Positions 36,190-44,777 are shown, counted from the stretch's first letter. The stretch is 64,000 nt of DNA from Pedobacter sp. W3I1 (GCF_030816015.1 NZ_JAUSXN010000001.1:4588001-4652000), one strand, 5' to 3'. Numbers and translations: made by a program. The notes: generated by a model from the sequence alone, not told the origin.

Positions 36190-36465
36190 TATGGATTAAA
36201 GGTCTTAGCACAATATCATTTGTACCTGTATAACACCAATACCAGGCGAAGTTTTTAAACCTTCTACCGATGGATGTAGCAAGGATGCCCCTTACCCTGT
36301 TTGAGCATCTGGGGCAGAACGGCATTAATACCATAGAGTACACCTTTCATATTGATATTGATCATTTTATCCCACTCATCCACCAAAGCTTTTTCGAAAA
36401 AGAGATTGGCATGATCCCTGCTTTGTTCCAGAAAGCATCAATATGACCAAATTCGTTTAAAAAGT
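36190..36465 (-). pseudogene. Degenerate short-chain dehydrogenase remnant
   Basis: On the minus strand, split over at least two frames, one reads NEFGHIDAFWNKAGIMP (SDR NNAG motif with one change), then FFEKALVDEWDKMININMKGVLYGINAVLPQMLKQGKGHP (the conserved helix and strand after it), then a blurred YTGT segment where YxxxK would be. Boundaries are approximate. No start, cofactor loop or full frame remains, so it is a decayed fragment. Confidence 0.65.
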
Positions 36466-36489
36466 TACCCTAATGTATTTTTAACTTTA

Positions 36490-36915
36490 TCAACTTAAAG
36501 GATACTGGCTTTTGGTTTGATCGTGGTTGCCTACGGCCATACCATATGGAATACCTTGCGGATAACCAGACTGTGGTTTTTCCAATTTATACATCGACTC
36601 GGCAGCATTTACCCATTGTTGTGGGAATTTTTCCCCGTCATCAGAAATATCACCAAGATGGATGACGTATTTAATGTTTTCTTTTGCCGCATTTTTTGCA
36701 ATCCACTCGGTCTGCGCCGAAAACATCTCCTTTTTCCCGTCACTCTTCTCTGAAGTATAATATTGGGTGTCGGGCAATACAATAATCGCAAATTCGTCGT
36801 CTGCTAAACGTTCTTCCTGCAATGCAGGTATTGGGCTTGCACTTGTGGTTAATAACATTTGTACACTTAAAAAAATGCAAAGGCTTTTCTTTAACAGTGC
36901 TTTATTTATGGTCAT
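36490..36915 (-). pseudogene. N-terminal fragment of a calcineurin-like metallophosphoesterase
   Basis: A 141-residue frame begins with a signal-like segment (LLKKSLCIFLSVQMLLTT) and the phosphoesterase motifs IVLPDTQYY, YVIHLGDISDDG and VGNHDQ (metal-binding D, GD and GNHD blocks), and then stops. Complete enzymes of this kind are at least twice as long and need further histidine motifs (GH and GHxH), which are absent here and in the next 300 bases. It follows a SusD fragment at 50 nt on the same strand, as in a degraded utilisation locus. Confidence 0.7.
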
Positions 36916-36964
36916 TTTACTTAATTAAATTTTATTCCTCTTTTACCTGTCTTATACTTCAATC

Positions 36965-37567
36965 TTAAAAGTATCCTGGGTTTTGGATGATCTTAGGATT
37001 TAGTCCAACTTCGTTTTGTGGGATTGGAAATAATAAATGGTGATTATCGATTACGTAAGCATCTGAGGAAAGAAATGGTAGCTGCTGCCTGATTTTAACA
37101 CCAAATGCATTAATAACATTAATTGCTTTTCCAGTTCTCAATAAATCTGTCCATCTGCTGTTTTCGAAAGCCAGTTCAACCCGGCGCTCATGTAGAATAA
37201 TTGTTCTAAGCTCCGTTTGATCGGTAATTACAATATCCATTAAACCAGCTCTTTTCCTCACCCTATTTAATGGTGCTAAAGCAAGCGCTGATTTCCCTTG
37301 CTCGTTCAAAGCCTCGGCCAATAACAATAATGCATCAGAAAAACGGTATATCGGAAAGTCATCACTAGAACCAGTGGTTGCTGCAAGTGGCGAGTGCAGG
37401 TATTTTTTAATGTATGGCACACCAATCTTGCCTGCAGCAGGAGTATAATTGACAATACTTTTAACTGCCGAATAAACAAAATAACTGCTGGCATCGTAAG
37501 TACCTTCGGCAATACCAATAGCGGTTACGCTTCCAGGTTGGGCTGCTACGTGGTCAAAACTTGCATT
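36965..37567 (-). pseudogene. C-terminal fragment of a SusD-family lipoprotein
   Basis: The open frame runs from a stop just above 37567 and holds only the last 200 or so residues of a SusD protein: YDASSYFVYSAVKSIVN, IYRFSDALLLLAEALNEQGK, ALAPLNRVRKRAGL, the LHERRVELAFENSRWTDLLR block and the usual C-terminus LFPIPQNEVGLNPKIIQNPGY. The signal peptide, lipobox and N-terminal helices are missing, and the region upstream is unrelated sequence. No SusC gene is adjacent. A remnant of a lost SusCD locus. Confidence 0.85.
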
Positions 37568-37589
37568 TTAATTTTTTCTCTCTTATCAA

Positions 37590-37619
37590 AGAGGCCGTAC
37601 CCTTTCGGGTATGGTCTCT
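37590..37619. terminator. Strong hairpin between divergent remnants
   Basis: AGAGGCCGTACCC and GGGTATGGTCTCT form a 13-bp stem (with G-T pairs) around a TTTC loop. It has no long T run on either side, so it could be a terminator, an attenuator or a 5' leader element of the gene at 37669. Confidence 0.4.
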
Positions 37620-37668
37620 TGATTATAAAAACAGGATTGTTCTGTTTTAAATGATAATTACCCTTTTT

Positions 37669-38740
37669 ATGAAACTAAAAACCTTTGCCCTTTTCTTTTT
37701 TTCGGCCATTATAACCTTAGGTTTATCCTGTCGCAAAGCAGAACTTCTTCAACCAGAACCTGCTAAAATAATCCAGTTAACCGTTACCGGCACATCTGAC
37801 GTAGCATTAGAAAACCTGTATAAAGACAGTATTATTGCCACTCCACCTGTTGGTGGCATTAACATAAAAACTTTCCTTTCAGTGAAGGATCAGAACGCTA
37901 CTTTAAAGGTGAGAAAACAAGGCACCTCAGAAATATTGCTAACCAAAACCATAACCACGGTACCATTTGATCAGAACATCAGTTTTTTTTATGATGGAAC
38001 CAAAGTATATAACAATGCCATTTCATTGGTTGTTAAAGGTTTTGCCTTATCCAGCGAAATCGAGTTCTTGTTAGATGGAAAACTACTGTCCTCGGGTACC
38101 AGTACCATAAACAATACGTTTTTTATCCTTATTGATAAGGTACCACAAGGGAAATTACCATCCGTAAGAAGGGAACAACCGAAATTCTCTTTTCCAAAAC
38201 AATCGAATCTGGAATAGCAAGGCAGAATATTGATTTCTTTTTTGACGGAACTAAAATCGCAGATAATGTAAAACTCACTCCTCCGTCAAATCCTGCCAAT
38301 ATGATGATCAGTGCCAGGTTCGAAACCATATTTGCCTCACAATTTAAAATGTTGACGTAGATATTGTTTTTTATACAAAACCTTCATCTGCCACCATCAC
38401 AACAGCAGGAACCAAAGTTACACCTGAACTTAGGTTTACCCTTCCAAAAGATGGCTCGTTCAATTCAATTGAACTTCCACCCCTGCCAGGACCAAATCAC
38501 ATCTACAGTTTTGATATATTTGGAGCGGGGACAAACAATATTCCTTACAATACCACAGCAGCACCATTTGTAAACGCAGCATTTCCTTTTAAACAAAACG
38601 AAGGAAGGTATGGTTCAATCAGTTTTGAAGCAAATACATCAAAGTTATTTATTATAAAGGATACAAAAAATTTAGGTGCCGCAACAAGATCTACCTATTT
38701 TTCGGGTGCTATTACCGACCTTTCTCAATATTTCAGATAA
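37669..38740 (+). pseudogene. Lipoprotein with two frameshifts and an internal repeat
   Basis: The first frame starts MKLKTFALFFFSAII with lipobox GLSC and runs about 165 residues, then shifts near 38144 (frame resumes REITIRKKGTTEI) and again in an A-run at 38346-38349 (resumes NVDVDIVFYTKP), ending at a TAA (38738-38740) after LSQYFR. Each break is explained by one lost base. Two stretches repeat within the protein: TLKVRKQGTSEILLTKTI and EITIRKKGTTEILFSKTI, each followed by an F-F-DGTK block, so it once had at least two tandem beta-sandwich-like modules. No family recognised. A rho-independent terminator follows at 38769. Confidence 0.75.
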
Positions 38741-38768
38741 TTCCTAAATGCTGTTCTAAAGGAAATAT

Positions 38769-38812
38769 GGGGAAACCAAAGCTAACTGCAATGGGTATTC
38801 CCCTTTTTCTTT
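38769..38812 (+). terminator. Rho-independent terminator after the lipoprotein remnant
   Basis: GGGGAA and TTCCCC close an imperfect stem and loop of about 35 nt, followed directly by TTTTTCTTTT on the plus strand, 29 nt after the TAA at 38740. Confidence 0.7.
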
Positions 38813-38949
38813 TACTGACAACTTGTGCGTTAACGTATTAACAACAATCATTTAACCTACAACACGATTTAAATCAGCTACATATTCATTTATTTGAATA
38901 ATGCAGATACCGATATGTCCTATCTACTGGCCATTTATCAGTAGTAAGG

Positions 38950-39296
38950 TTAGCCACGCATTGAACAAACCGGCAAAAGCAATTTTAGTGCTGCACGATA
39001 GATTTTATTGGCTGATTTGATGTGATTTTCTTCCAAGTACCAGTGGTTGCGCATGCAACGGTAGCACCTACAGCGTTTATAGGTAACCGGAATAACATGA
39101 TTTTCATCATAAATGCCCGTGGAATTCTTTCCAAGTCCGATTTATCACCCTTACCGCAAGGGCATACACGTTGAAAATGCTTGTTACTAGTTGATTCGAT
39201 CGTTAGTGCTTTAGCCCCAGCGATCATGGGGAATGCCAACAGACCGGAACTCAGGGAATTTCTGACAAGCAGTTTCTGTTCTACCGATCCCGACAT
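38950..39296 (-). pseudogene. Frameshifted copy of a small Cys-rich (zinc-ribbon-like) protein
   Basis: The frame from 39296 contains VCPCGKGDKSDLERIPRAF and then loses homology. In the next frame the expected continuation KRCRCYRCMRNHWYLEEN appears and ends at a TAA at 38950. Compared with the intact cousin at 40996-41193 (HRCPCGKGDKSDMERIPRTF...KRYKCYRCMRKRW), one A is missing from a run at 39076-39078. The CPC and CYRC pairs make a probable zinc site. The extra N-terminal part (residues 1-24) may not be real; an internal ATG at residue 24 gives a closer match. Family not named by me. Confidence 0.75.
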
Positions 39297-39354
39297 AGCC
39301 CGGGAATTTGCAGTGATTAAAATTTATTTAGCACCTGCAAAGGTTTAATAGAGT

Positions 39355-39404
39355 TGTAGAGGAAGGAATCGAACCTTCGGCGTGCTACCAAAAAGCGCTC
39401 TACA
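39355..39404 (-). other. 50-nt tRNA-like element lacking one arm
   Basis: On the minus strand TGTAGAG (39404-39398) pairs perfectly with CTCTACA (39361-39355), and a full T-arm GAAGG-TTCGATT-CCTTC (39378-39362) sits exactly where a tRNA has it. Between the 5' acceptor strand and the T-arm only 19 nt remain. They can fold as an anticodon-like arm with loop TTTTGGT (reads UUG, as in tRNA-Gln) or as a D-arm, so one arm is missing. It could be a tRNA pseudogene, a tRNA fragment left by an integrating element, or a mini tRNA-like RNA. Confidence 0.55.
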
Positions 39405-39473
39405 TCGATCGTTTTCTATTGATCGCCGTATAAGTAGTCAGTTATATTACATTTAAAAATGTAAACCAAAAGT

Positions 39474-40163
39474 TTAACAGTTTGATATTATAGGACTACT
39501 GCTGAGCTTTGCGGATCTGTTCAACTTAAACAAACGGTAAATGGCATAAATTCCTGGTATCATTGGCAATACCGCTGTCCACATACCTGGAAAATAATAC
39601 CTTCCGGTTGCGCCGAGGTAATAATTACGCATATTAGTAATCAATACTCCCTGGATAGGCGCCGTAAGTGGATCTAATGTTGCAGCGTGCAGTGCTGGCT
39701 TGATCAGCGGAAAAATAAAATGTGTAAATTCTGCTAATCCTGGACCGATAAAAATAAACCAGGCAACAAAACCTGCAATCGGAATCCTGTAGTACAGGCC
39801 AAGGGCAGTAAGGGTGTAAATTGTTGGTCCAACCAGCGCAAAAACCATTAAGAAACTTTTTTCACTCCACGGAATGCCAAAAAGCCTGCTCATTGCGGGA
39901 GCAAAACCCGTGAGGTATTCTTCTATGATGTGGATCTGAAGGCCAGCAACCGTGAGCAGAAAAAGCGGTAAAATGATTTTTGGTTCTACGGGGTTTTTAA
40001 GATAAGTGGCACACCAGCATACCAAACCAATCACTGCAGATCCACCCACAATAATAACAGGTGGCAATCCGATGGAAAGATATCCCATTATTGGCGCAAC
40101 AAGGGTAAAAATAATTGCGATTACGAGGCTTAACTTTTGCAGTATAGAGAATTGTGTTTTCAT
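39474..40163 (-). CDS. HXXEE-domain integral membrane protein
   Basis: From the ATG at 40163 (MKTQFSILQKL; a TTG seven codons earlier is possible) the protein has 229 residues and about six transmembrane helices. The motif IHIIEEYLTGF fits the HxxEE signature that gives the family its name; further conserved acidic and His residues (GLAEFTHFIFP) face the same region. HXXEE proteins have no proven activity; an intramembrane metal-dependent role is a guess. The gene lies just downstream of a broken Crp-type regulator on the same strand. Confidence 0.75.
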   Translation of the reverse strand: MKTQFSILQKLSLVIAIIFTLVAPIMGYLSIGLPPVIIVGGSAVIGLVCWCATYLKNPVEPKIILPLFLLTVAGLQIHIIEEYLTGFAPAMSRLFGIPWSEKSFLMVFALVGPTIYTLTALGLYYRIPIAGFVAWFIFIGPGLAEFTHFIFPLIKPALHAATLDPLTAPIQGVLITNMRNYYLGATGRYYFPGMWTAVLPMIPGIYAIYRLFKLNRSAKLSSSPIISNC

Positions 40164-40229
40164 AACCTTTAAATTTATATCCAAACCTAGTACATCTCTA
40201 ACGGTGAAAATTTATCAAATGATAAAAAA

Positions 40230-40819
40230 TTATGTTCCCGCTCTAATCCTGCTTAAAGAAACCTGGGTAATACCCAGGTAACTGGCCAGATCGCGGAGGC
40301 TCACCCTCTGTAGGAGGCCTGGATTTTCCTTTAAAAAAAATTTTCGTACCGTGCTGAAGCCTGTTCTTCCAATATTTCACCGATCCTGTCCATCATGTTA
40401 ACCGAAGCCATAGCAACTAGTTTCGCAAAAAAAGTTTCCATACGGTGAAAACGGGTACGGAGTTTATCCATTTCTGCTCGTGATATACGCGTAATTACTG
40501 TATCCTCCAAAGCCACAACTTCATAGGTGGATGGTTTCTGCGAGAGGTAGCTATCCAGAACTGTAAACATCTCGCCTTCGGCAAAGAAACGCATAATAAA
40601 AGTACGATCCTTACTTTCAAAACCTGTTTTAACCAGTCCGCTGTTGATATAATATAGGTACCTGCACGTGCTTCCCTCTACCAATATGACCTCTCCTTTT
40701 TTAAAACGAAGGGATTCTAAGTGCTGGGAAAGCATTGCGGCTGCGTCTTCTTCCAATGCACAAAGATTGTTCACAAAGCCAATAAAATCTTGGCCGGATT
40801 GATATTGTTCTATCTCCAT
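40230..40819 (-). pseudogene. Crp/Fnr-family regulator broken at a poly-T run
   Basis: The frame from 40819 codes the cyclic-nucleotide-binding-like domain (SLRFKKGEVILVEGSTCRYLYYINSGLVK) and dimer helix up to RYENFF, then stops. In the next frame the sequence continues LKENPGLLQRVSLRDLASYLGITQVSLSRIRAGT and ends at 40230, which is exactly the helix-turn-helix of this family. The T run holds eight bases; nine would restore a 197-residue protein. All domains are otherwise intact. This may be a sequencing indel, a recent loss, or a phase-variable tract. The HXXEE gene is downstream. Confidence 0.85.
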
Positions 40820-40995
40820 ATTAACGATTTAGCCTGCAACGCATCTTTTTGCATCCGGTATAAATCTATGAGATAAACTACAGATAATCTGACCTGAATG
40901 TTTTGGGATCAAATTTTTAAGTTCCAGTACCGATAAGGCTAGGATTTTCAAATTAAGTGTTCCAATAACGGGTTATTGTGCCAGGCATCCTGATT

Positions 40996-41193
40996 TCAGG
41001 ATGATTTTCTCCCAAGCACCCATCGTTTACGCATGCATCTATAGCATTTATAGCGCTTAAACGGAATCCAGAACAGCAGGGTTTTCATCACGAATGTCCG
41101 GGGAATCCTTTCCATATCCGACTTATCACCCTTTCCACAGGGACATCGATGATATTGGTAAACATTCCTGGTTGAACCGATTTCTGCTGTCAT
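40996..41193 (-). CDS. Small Cys-rich (zinc-ribbon-like) protein
   Basis: A 65-residue protein with two cysteine pairs, RCPCGKGDKSDMER and KCYRCMRKRW, spaced by a basic-hydrophobic stretch (TFVMKTLLFWIPFKRY). The pattern suggests a single zinc ribbon, and the many Lys and Arg suggest nucleic acid or membrane contact. No signal peptide. A frameshifted relative lies at 38950-39296. I have seen such short proteins in Bacteroidota but know no function. Its start is the only ATG before the cysteine motif. Confidence 0.65.
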   Translation of the reverse strand: MTAEIGSTRNVYQYHRCPCGKGDKSDMERIPRTFVMKTLLFWIPFKRYKCYRCMRKRWVLGRKSS

Positions 41194-41429
41194 GACGAAA
41201 CACTGTAAAACTGTGATTGACTTTGAACTGCAAAAATACCGGTCTAATGTTAATACAACATGAAATAAAATTTGCTATGCCTGCTGAAACCACAAAAACA
41301 ATAACAGCTCAATGCTTTTTCACTTTTCGGTATAGCAAGATATTTTTTTAGGATCCTTCTATGTGTTCACTCAATGAACTGCTTATTTAGCATTTATGGT
41401 CAGTGCGGCAGTAACATTTAAAACTAGTT

Positions 41430-41627
41430 TTAGGAGGCATTTGAAACCGGCCCACCGGTCATCGAGTCAATTTCGCTATAGGGACGAAAAGCGGCAGCAA
41501 GTTTGCCTATCTCCCGATCCGGGGTCAATCTTGGATCGTTGAACTGCATGTTCATTATTGCTATTGGGATATCAATCGTCCCCTTATCGGTTTTGAACAG
41601 CACGTGATCATCAAACCAGTAGAGCAT
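41430..41627 (-). CDS. Possible small hypothetical protein or fragment
   Basis: A 65-codon frame (MLYWFDDHVLFKTDKGTID to TGGPVSNAS) has balanced composition and proline and glycine placement more like a real protein than chance, but there is no clear ribosome-binding site, family or partner. It may be a fragment in the decay zone. Confidence 0.3.
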   Translation of the reverse strand: MLYWFDDHVLFKTDKGTIDIPIAIMNMQFNDPRLTPDREIGKLAAAFRPYSEIDSMTGGPVSNAS

Positions 41628-41996
41628 TTCAGGAATTCTCTACTAGATAATATTACACTCTTAATTATGCAAATTGGCGGTCAAATATCATTAAGGCTTA
41701 CAATCCACGCCCTGTTTAAATTATACCTTTCCATTTTGATCCATAAGCTTCTTATTCTTATATATTTCCCTGATTATTCGAAAAAGTTCCTGTAGATGTT
41801 GCAGTGGATAATCTGACTCCCAGCATACGATTATGTCAACTATGCACTCTATGCATCCACTACAGCGGCAGTGAACATGTATACAAAATTTAGGCAAAAA
41901 AGAAGCGAGAAAAATCATACCGACCTTTCCCCGCTTATCTAAATTAACACTCTCTCATATTAATACTAACGCCCATCAATTTTATTGTGAAGCCAG
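41628..41996. other. No confident gene
   Basis: About 370 AT-rich bases. A minus-strand frame at 41721-41918 is cysteine-rich by composition but has no start signal or family likeness. Nothing else seen. Confidence 0.35.
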
Positions 41997-42158
41997 CTAA
42001 CTTTTTATTTTTTTTGCAATTTCCTTCCGCTGACTTGAACCCCTTTTTTTTGCATCCTTAATATCAGATGCTTTTACATTCATTTTTCCAGCTTCATATT
42101 TAAGCTTATGTGGCTGATTCGATACAGAATTCCTTTCCACTTTTGTTCCTCTTGGCAT
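41997..42158 (-). CDS. Small basic protein of unknown function
   Basis: I prefer the ATG at 42158 (MPRGTKVERNSVSNQPHKLK), giving about 53 residues, over an upstream ATG that adds 25 residues of unlike composition. The protein is strongly basic (KMNVKASDIKDAKKRGSSQRKEIAKKIKS), with no membrane segment, so nucleic-acid binding is possible. The frame is followed by an oligo-A/T tract. Confidence 0.45.
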   Translation of the reverse strand: MPRGTKVERNSVSNQPHKLKYEAGKMNVKASDIKDAKKRGSSQRKEIAKKIKS

Positions 42159-42516
42159 AATGTTCTTTTTTTGTATTCTCGTATTGCTTTTGATGCTCGC
42201 TTGATTATATCCAAAAATTACATGATTCGCCAACTAGCAGGTATGCATGCCTTATATCCGGTCTTTCTTGCTCCTATAATGTCCTTTAACGCGATTGGCA
42301 ACTAACTTCTCGAAGTGTACAATAGCTTCACAATGGTCATACAGAGTCGACAAAATGCGCCTCGACCCTACTTGATCTACTCAATGATAAGCAAACATTA
42401 AGTCAATCAAAAAACAAGCTATTTTATAATTTTTAAATCTGCAATTCGTTTCAAATCATCAATAAAAAAGTTCGTTAATGGTCTTGTCAGGAGCACCCAA
42501 TTAAAATTGCGGGAAA
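42159..42516. other. No confident gene
   Basis: About 360 bases of AT-rich sequence leading to the inverted repeat at 42517. Nothing seen beyond possible promoter sequence for the minus-strand gene at 42158. Confidence 0.35.
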
Positions 42517-42565
42517 GTGTTCTAAAAATCTCCCCAACCATGAGAGGGAAAGATTTTTAGAACAC
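42517..42565. repeat. Perfect 15-bp inverted repeat
   Basis: GTGTTCTAAAAATCT (42517-42531) and its exact complement AGATTTTTAGAACAC (42551-42565) flank a 19-nt loop. It follows the frame at 42591-42848 on the minus strand but has no T run after it, so it is an unusual terminator, a protein-binding site, or the end of a small mobile element. Confidence 0.6.
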
Positions 42566-42590
42566 CAAAACTTTACTTTTTCTTAAAGTT

Positions 42591-42848
42591 TTAAACTTCT
42601 TTGTGCAGCTTTTTTTTCTCCAAAATCCTTTCTAATACCTCCAGAAACCCTGAAAGGTGTTCAAAGAATTCATCATTCCCTGTACGAATGGGAACTCTAC
42701 CCATTTTTGAAGAGGGTTGCTCCAGAAAGAGCAACTCTTTCTCTTTGAATTTCAATACGTTATGAGCGAACTGCTTTTTCCTGATAGCCCAGAGAATACT
42801 GGGACTGCGAACGATATGTGACTTCCAACACCGAAATGGAAAAGCCAT
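42591..42848 (-). CDS. Possible small protein, 85 residues
   Basis: A minus-strand frame with ATG at 42848 (MAFPFRCWKSHIVRSPSILW); it is open a further 16 codons back to a TTG. It has a basic N-terminal half and an amphipathic C-terminal helix (FFEHLSGFLEVLERILEKKK). No family, signal peptide or partner. It may be a fragment. Confidence 0.3.
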   Translation of the reverse strand: MAFPFRCWKSHIVRSPSILWAIRKKQFAHNVLKFKEKELLFLEQPSSKMGRVPIRTGNDEFFEHLSGFLEVLERILEKKKLHKEV

Positions 42849-43020
42849 AACTAGTGACCCCTCTTCACCAAAAAACAAATTGCTGACTGGGGTCAATCAA
42901 ACTGGCTAGGCAACTACCGACTACTGCTATCCTTTAGCATCCTGGAGTCCCCTATCAGATTCTCTCCTACCACAAAATACAGACATCACATCAGTGCACT
43001 AGGCCAGCACCCGCCCTTTC

Positions 43021-43051
43021 TTGTTTTTCTGAATTTCAAAGTATATATTTA
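43021..43051 (+). promoter_or_regulatory. Candidate promoter of the sigma-FecR-SusCD-oxidoreductase operon
   Basis: TTG (43021-43023) and TATATTTA (43044-43051) are separated by 20 nt, one base off the TTG/TAnnTTTG pattern, 22 bases before the sigma factor ATG at 43074. Confidence 0.35.
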
Positions 43052-43073
43052 TCGCCTGCTTTAATCTATATTA

Positions 43074-43610
43074 ATGGAGATCACTGACCAAATATTATTG
43101 AATGACCTCAAGAACGGCAAAAAAACTGCTTACGAACTGGTATTTAAAAAATATTACAAACCACTCGCGCTAAAAGCATATATGATGCTGGAAGACGAAA
43201 TGGAGGCAGAAGATCTGGTCCAAAACCTGTTTATTTCCATGTGGCAGAAATCACATTACCAATCTGTAAACAGCTCCCTTAAAGCTTACCTTTTCAGGGC
43301 TGTGCACAATCAATGCCTGATGGCCTTAAGGACAAGAAAAGTTACCCGGCAAAAAATGGATGAATATACCGAAAGGATAAACCTGGAGGATGATATTGAA
43401 CAATCAGAACAGATCAGCAGCGAAAATACCATTAACCTTGCCCTTAACGAGCTTCCTGCCCAGCGCCAAAAAGCATTTAAGCTGGTTTACATGGAAGACA
43501 AAAAATATCAGGATGCAGCCAATGAAATGGGGCTTTCTGTTAATTCAATAAAGACACATTTGAAGCTTGCGGTTAAAATGTTACAGGAAAAATTGATCAC
43601 ATTCAGATGA
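43074..43610 (+). CDS. ECF RNA polymerase sigma factor (plus-strand SusCD locus)
   Basis: A 178-residue sigma factor with region 2 (LALKAYMMLEDEMEAEDLVQNLFISMWQKS) and region 4 (LPAQRQKAFKLVYMEDKKYQDAANEMGLSVNSIKTHLKLAVK). It is followed at 42 nt by a FecR anti-sigma gene, then SusC and SusD. The gene set is the standard trans-envelope signalling unit in which substrate binding by the transporter frees the sigma factor to drive the operon. Divergent in sequence from the sigma factor at 34921, so it should read different promoters. Confidence 0.92.
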   Translation: MEITDQILLNDLKNGKKTAYELVFKKYYKPLALKAYMMLEDEMEAEDLVQNLFISMWQKSHYQSVNSSLKAYLFRAVHNQCLMALRTRKVTRQKMDEYTERINLEDDIEQSEQISSENTINLALNELPAQRQKAFKLVYMEDKKYQDAANEMGLSVNSIKTHLKLAVKMLQEKLITFR

Positions 43611-43652
43611 GCGTTCACCTAATGATACTATAACTGCATCTATAAATAAGAG

Positions 43653-44777
43653 ATGGAATATAACGAGGATTTTATAAAAGGGCTTTTATTTGAAAAGATT
43701 GCAGGCACGATAAGTGAGGGCGATGACTTTATTGCTGAAAAAGCGATTCTGGCAAACCCCGATACCAGGGAATTCTGGGAAGAGCTGAAATCAAAAATGA
43801 AAAGACCAGGTACAGCATCTTTCCTCTCAGGTCTCGACGAGACAAAAGCATGGGAAAATGTTGAGCCTCACCTTCCGGAAATACCAGTTAGATCTTTTTA
43901 TGAGCGGAACCGGCGGTACATCAGTGTCGCTGCAATGCTACTCATCGGATTGCCTTTGGTATGGTATTTTTTTAATAAACAGCAGTTAACATCTCAAGAG
44001 AAAGGTACTGTACAGCAGCAGGTATATCTCAGAACAGATAATGGCAAGATAATCGAACTCACAGCAGGTCGTATCATAAACATGAATGGTGCCACAGTAC
44101 ACACCAAACAAAAAGAATTAAGTTATGCCCCAACAGGTGCTGGCAATAAAGATTGGGCAACCCTGTACGTACCACCAACTAAAGATTACAAGATTACCCT
44201 GCCCGATGGAACAGAAGTCTGGATGAATTCTGCTTCCAGCCTACGTTTCCCCAATAGCTTCGATAAAAAAATAAGGCAAGTCTATTTAACTGGAGAAGCT
44301 TATTTTAAAGTGGCCCACAATCCAAATCTTGAATTTATTGTACATACCGAATTTACCGATATCAAGGCTCATGGTACTTCTTTCAATGTGAACGCCTACG
44401 ATTTAAAAAGCTTTGCGACATCCTTAGTAACAGGATCAGTTTCGGCCATAAAAGGAAATGAGTCCATTAAGTTAAAGCCAAACCAACAAGTAAGCTATAA
44501 CAGCGGTAAACTCACTATCAAAACTTTTGATTCCCAGGAAGTACTGTCCTGGCGGAACGGCACTTATTATTTCCACAATAAGTCCCTGGCGGAAATTGCA
44601 CAGGTACTCAGCCGTTGGTACGATGTAAAAATCAACTGGAAATCCCCTGCTGTATCCGAACAGACCTTTACCGGTGAAATCGACAAGAAACTTCCGCTGG
44701 GTGTTGTGCTATCAAATTTAGAGTTATCTTCAGGCATAAAGGCTAAACTGGAAAGCGGAATATTAACATTCAGATAA
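43653..44777 (+). CDS. FecR-family anti-sigma factor
   Basis: A 374-residue protein with a cytoplasmic N-terminus, a transmembrane helix (YISVAAMLLIGLPLVWYFF), the FecR domain (ITLPDGTEVWMNSASSLRFPNSF, VYLTGEAYFKVAHNPNLEFIV, GTSFNVNAYDLKSF) and a DUF4974-like C-terminus (FHNKSLAEIAQVLSRWYDVKI). It is 73 nt upstream of the SusC gene and 42 nt downstream of the sigma gene, giving the usual sigma-FecR-SusC order. It should hold the sigma factor inactive until the STN domain of the transporter signals. Confidence 0.93.
   Translation: MEYNEDFIKGLLFEKIAGTISEGDDFIAEKAILANPDTREFWEELKSKMKRPGTASFLSGLDETKAWENVEPHLPEIPVRSFYERNRRYISVAAMLLIGLPLVWYFFNKQQLTSQEKGTVQQQVYLRTDNGKIIELTAGRIINMNGATVHTKQKELSYAPTGAGNKDWATLYVPPTKDYKITLPDGTEVWMNSASSLRFPNSFDKKIRQVYLTGEAYFKVAHNPNLEFIVHTEFTDIKAHGTSFNVNAYDLKSFATSLVTGSVSAIKGNESIKLKPNQQVSYNSGKLTIKTFDSQEVLSWRNGTYYFHNKSLAEIAQVLSRWYDVKINWKSPAVSEQTFTGEIDKKLPLGVVLSNLELSSGIKAKLESGILTFR

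Noticed and set aside
40230..40340. Programmed frameshifting as an explanation for the Crp split
   Set aside because: No slippery heptamer with stimulatory structure is evident; a plain length change in the T run is simpler.
41721..41918. Cysteine-rich 65-codon minus-strand frame
   Set aside because: No ribosome-binding site, no conserved motif, and the cysteines are not spaced as a metal site; probably chance.
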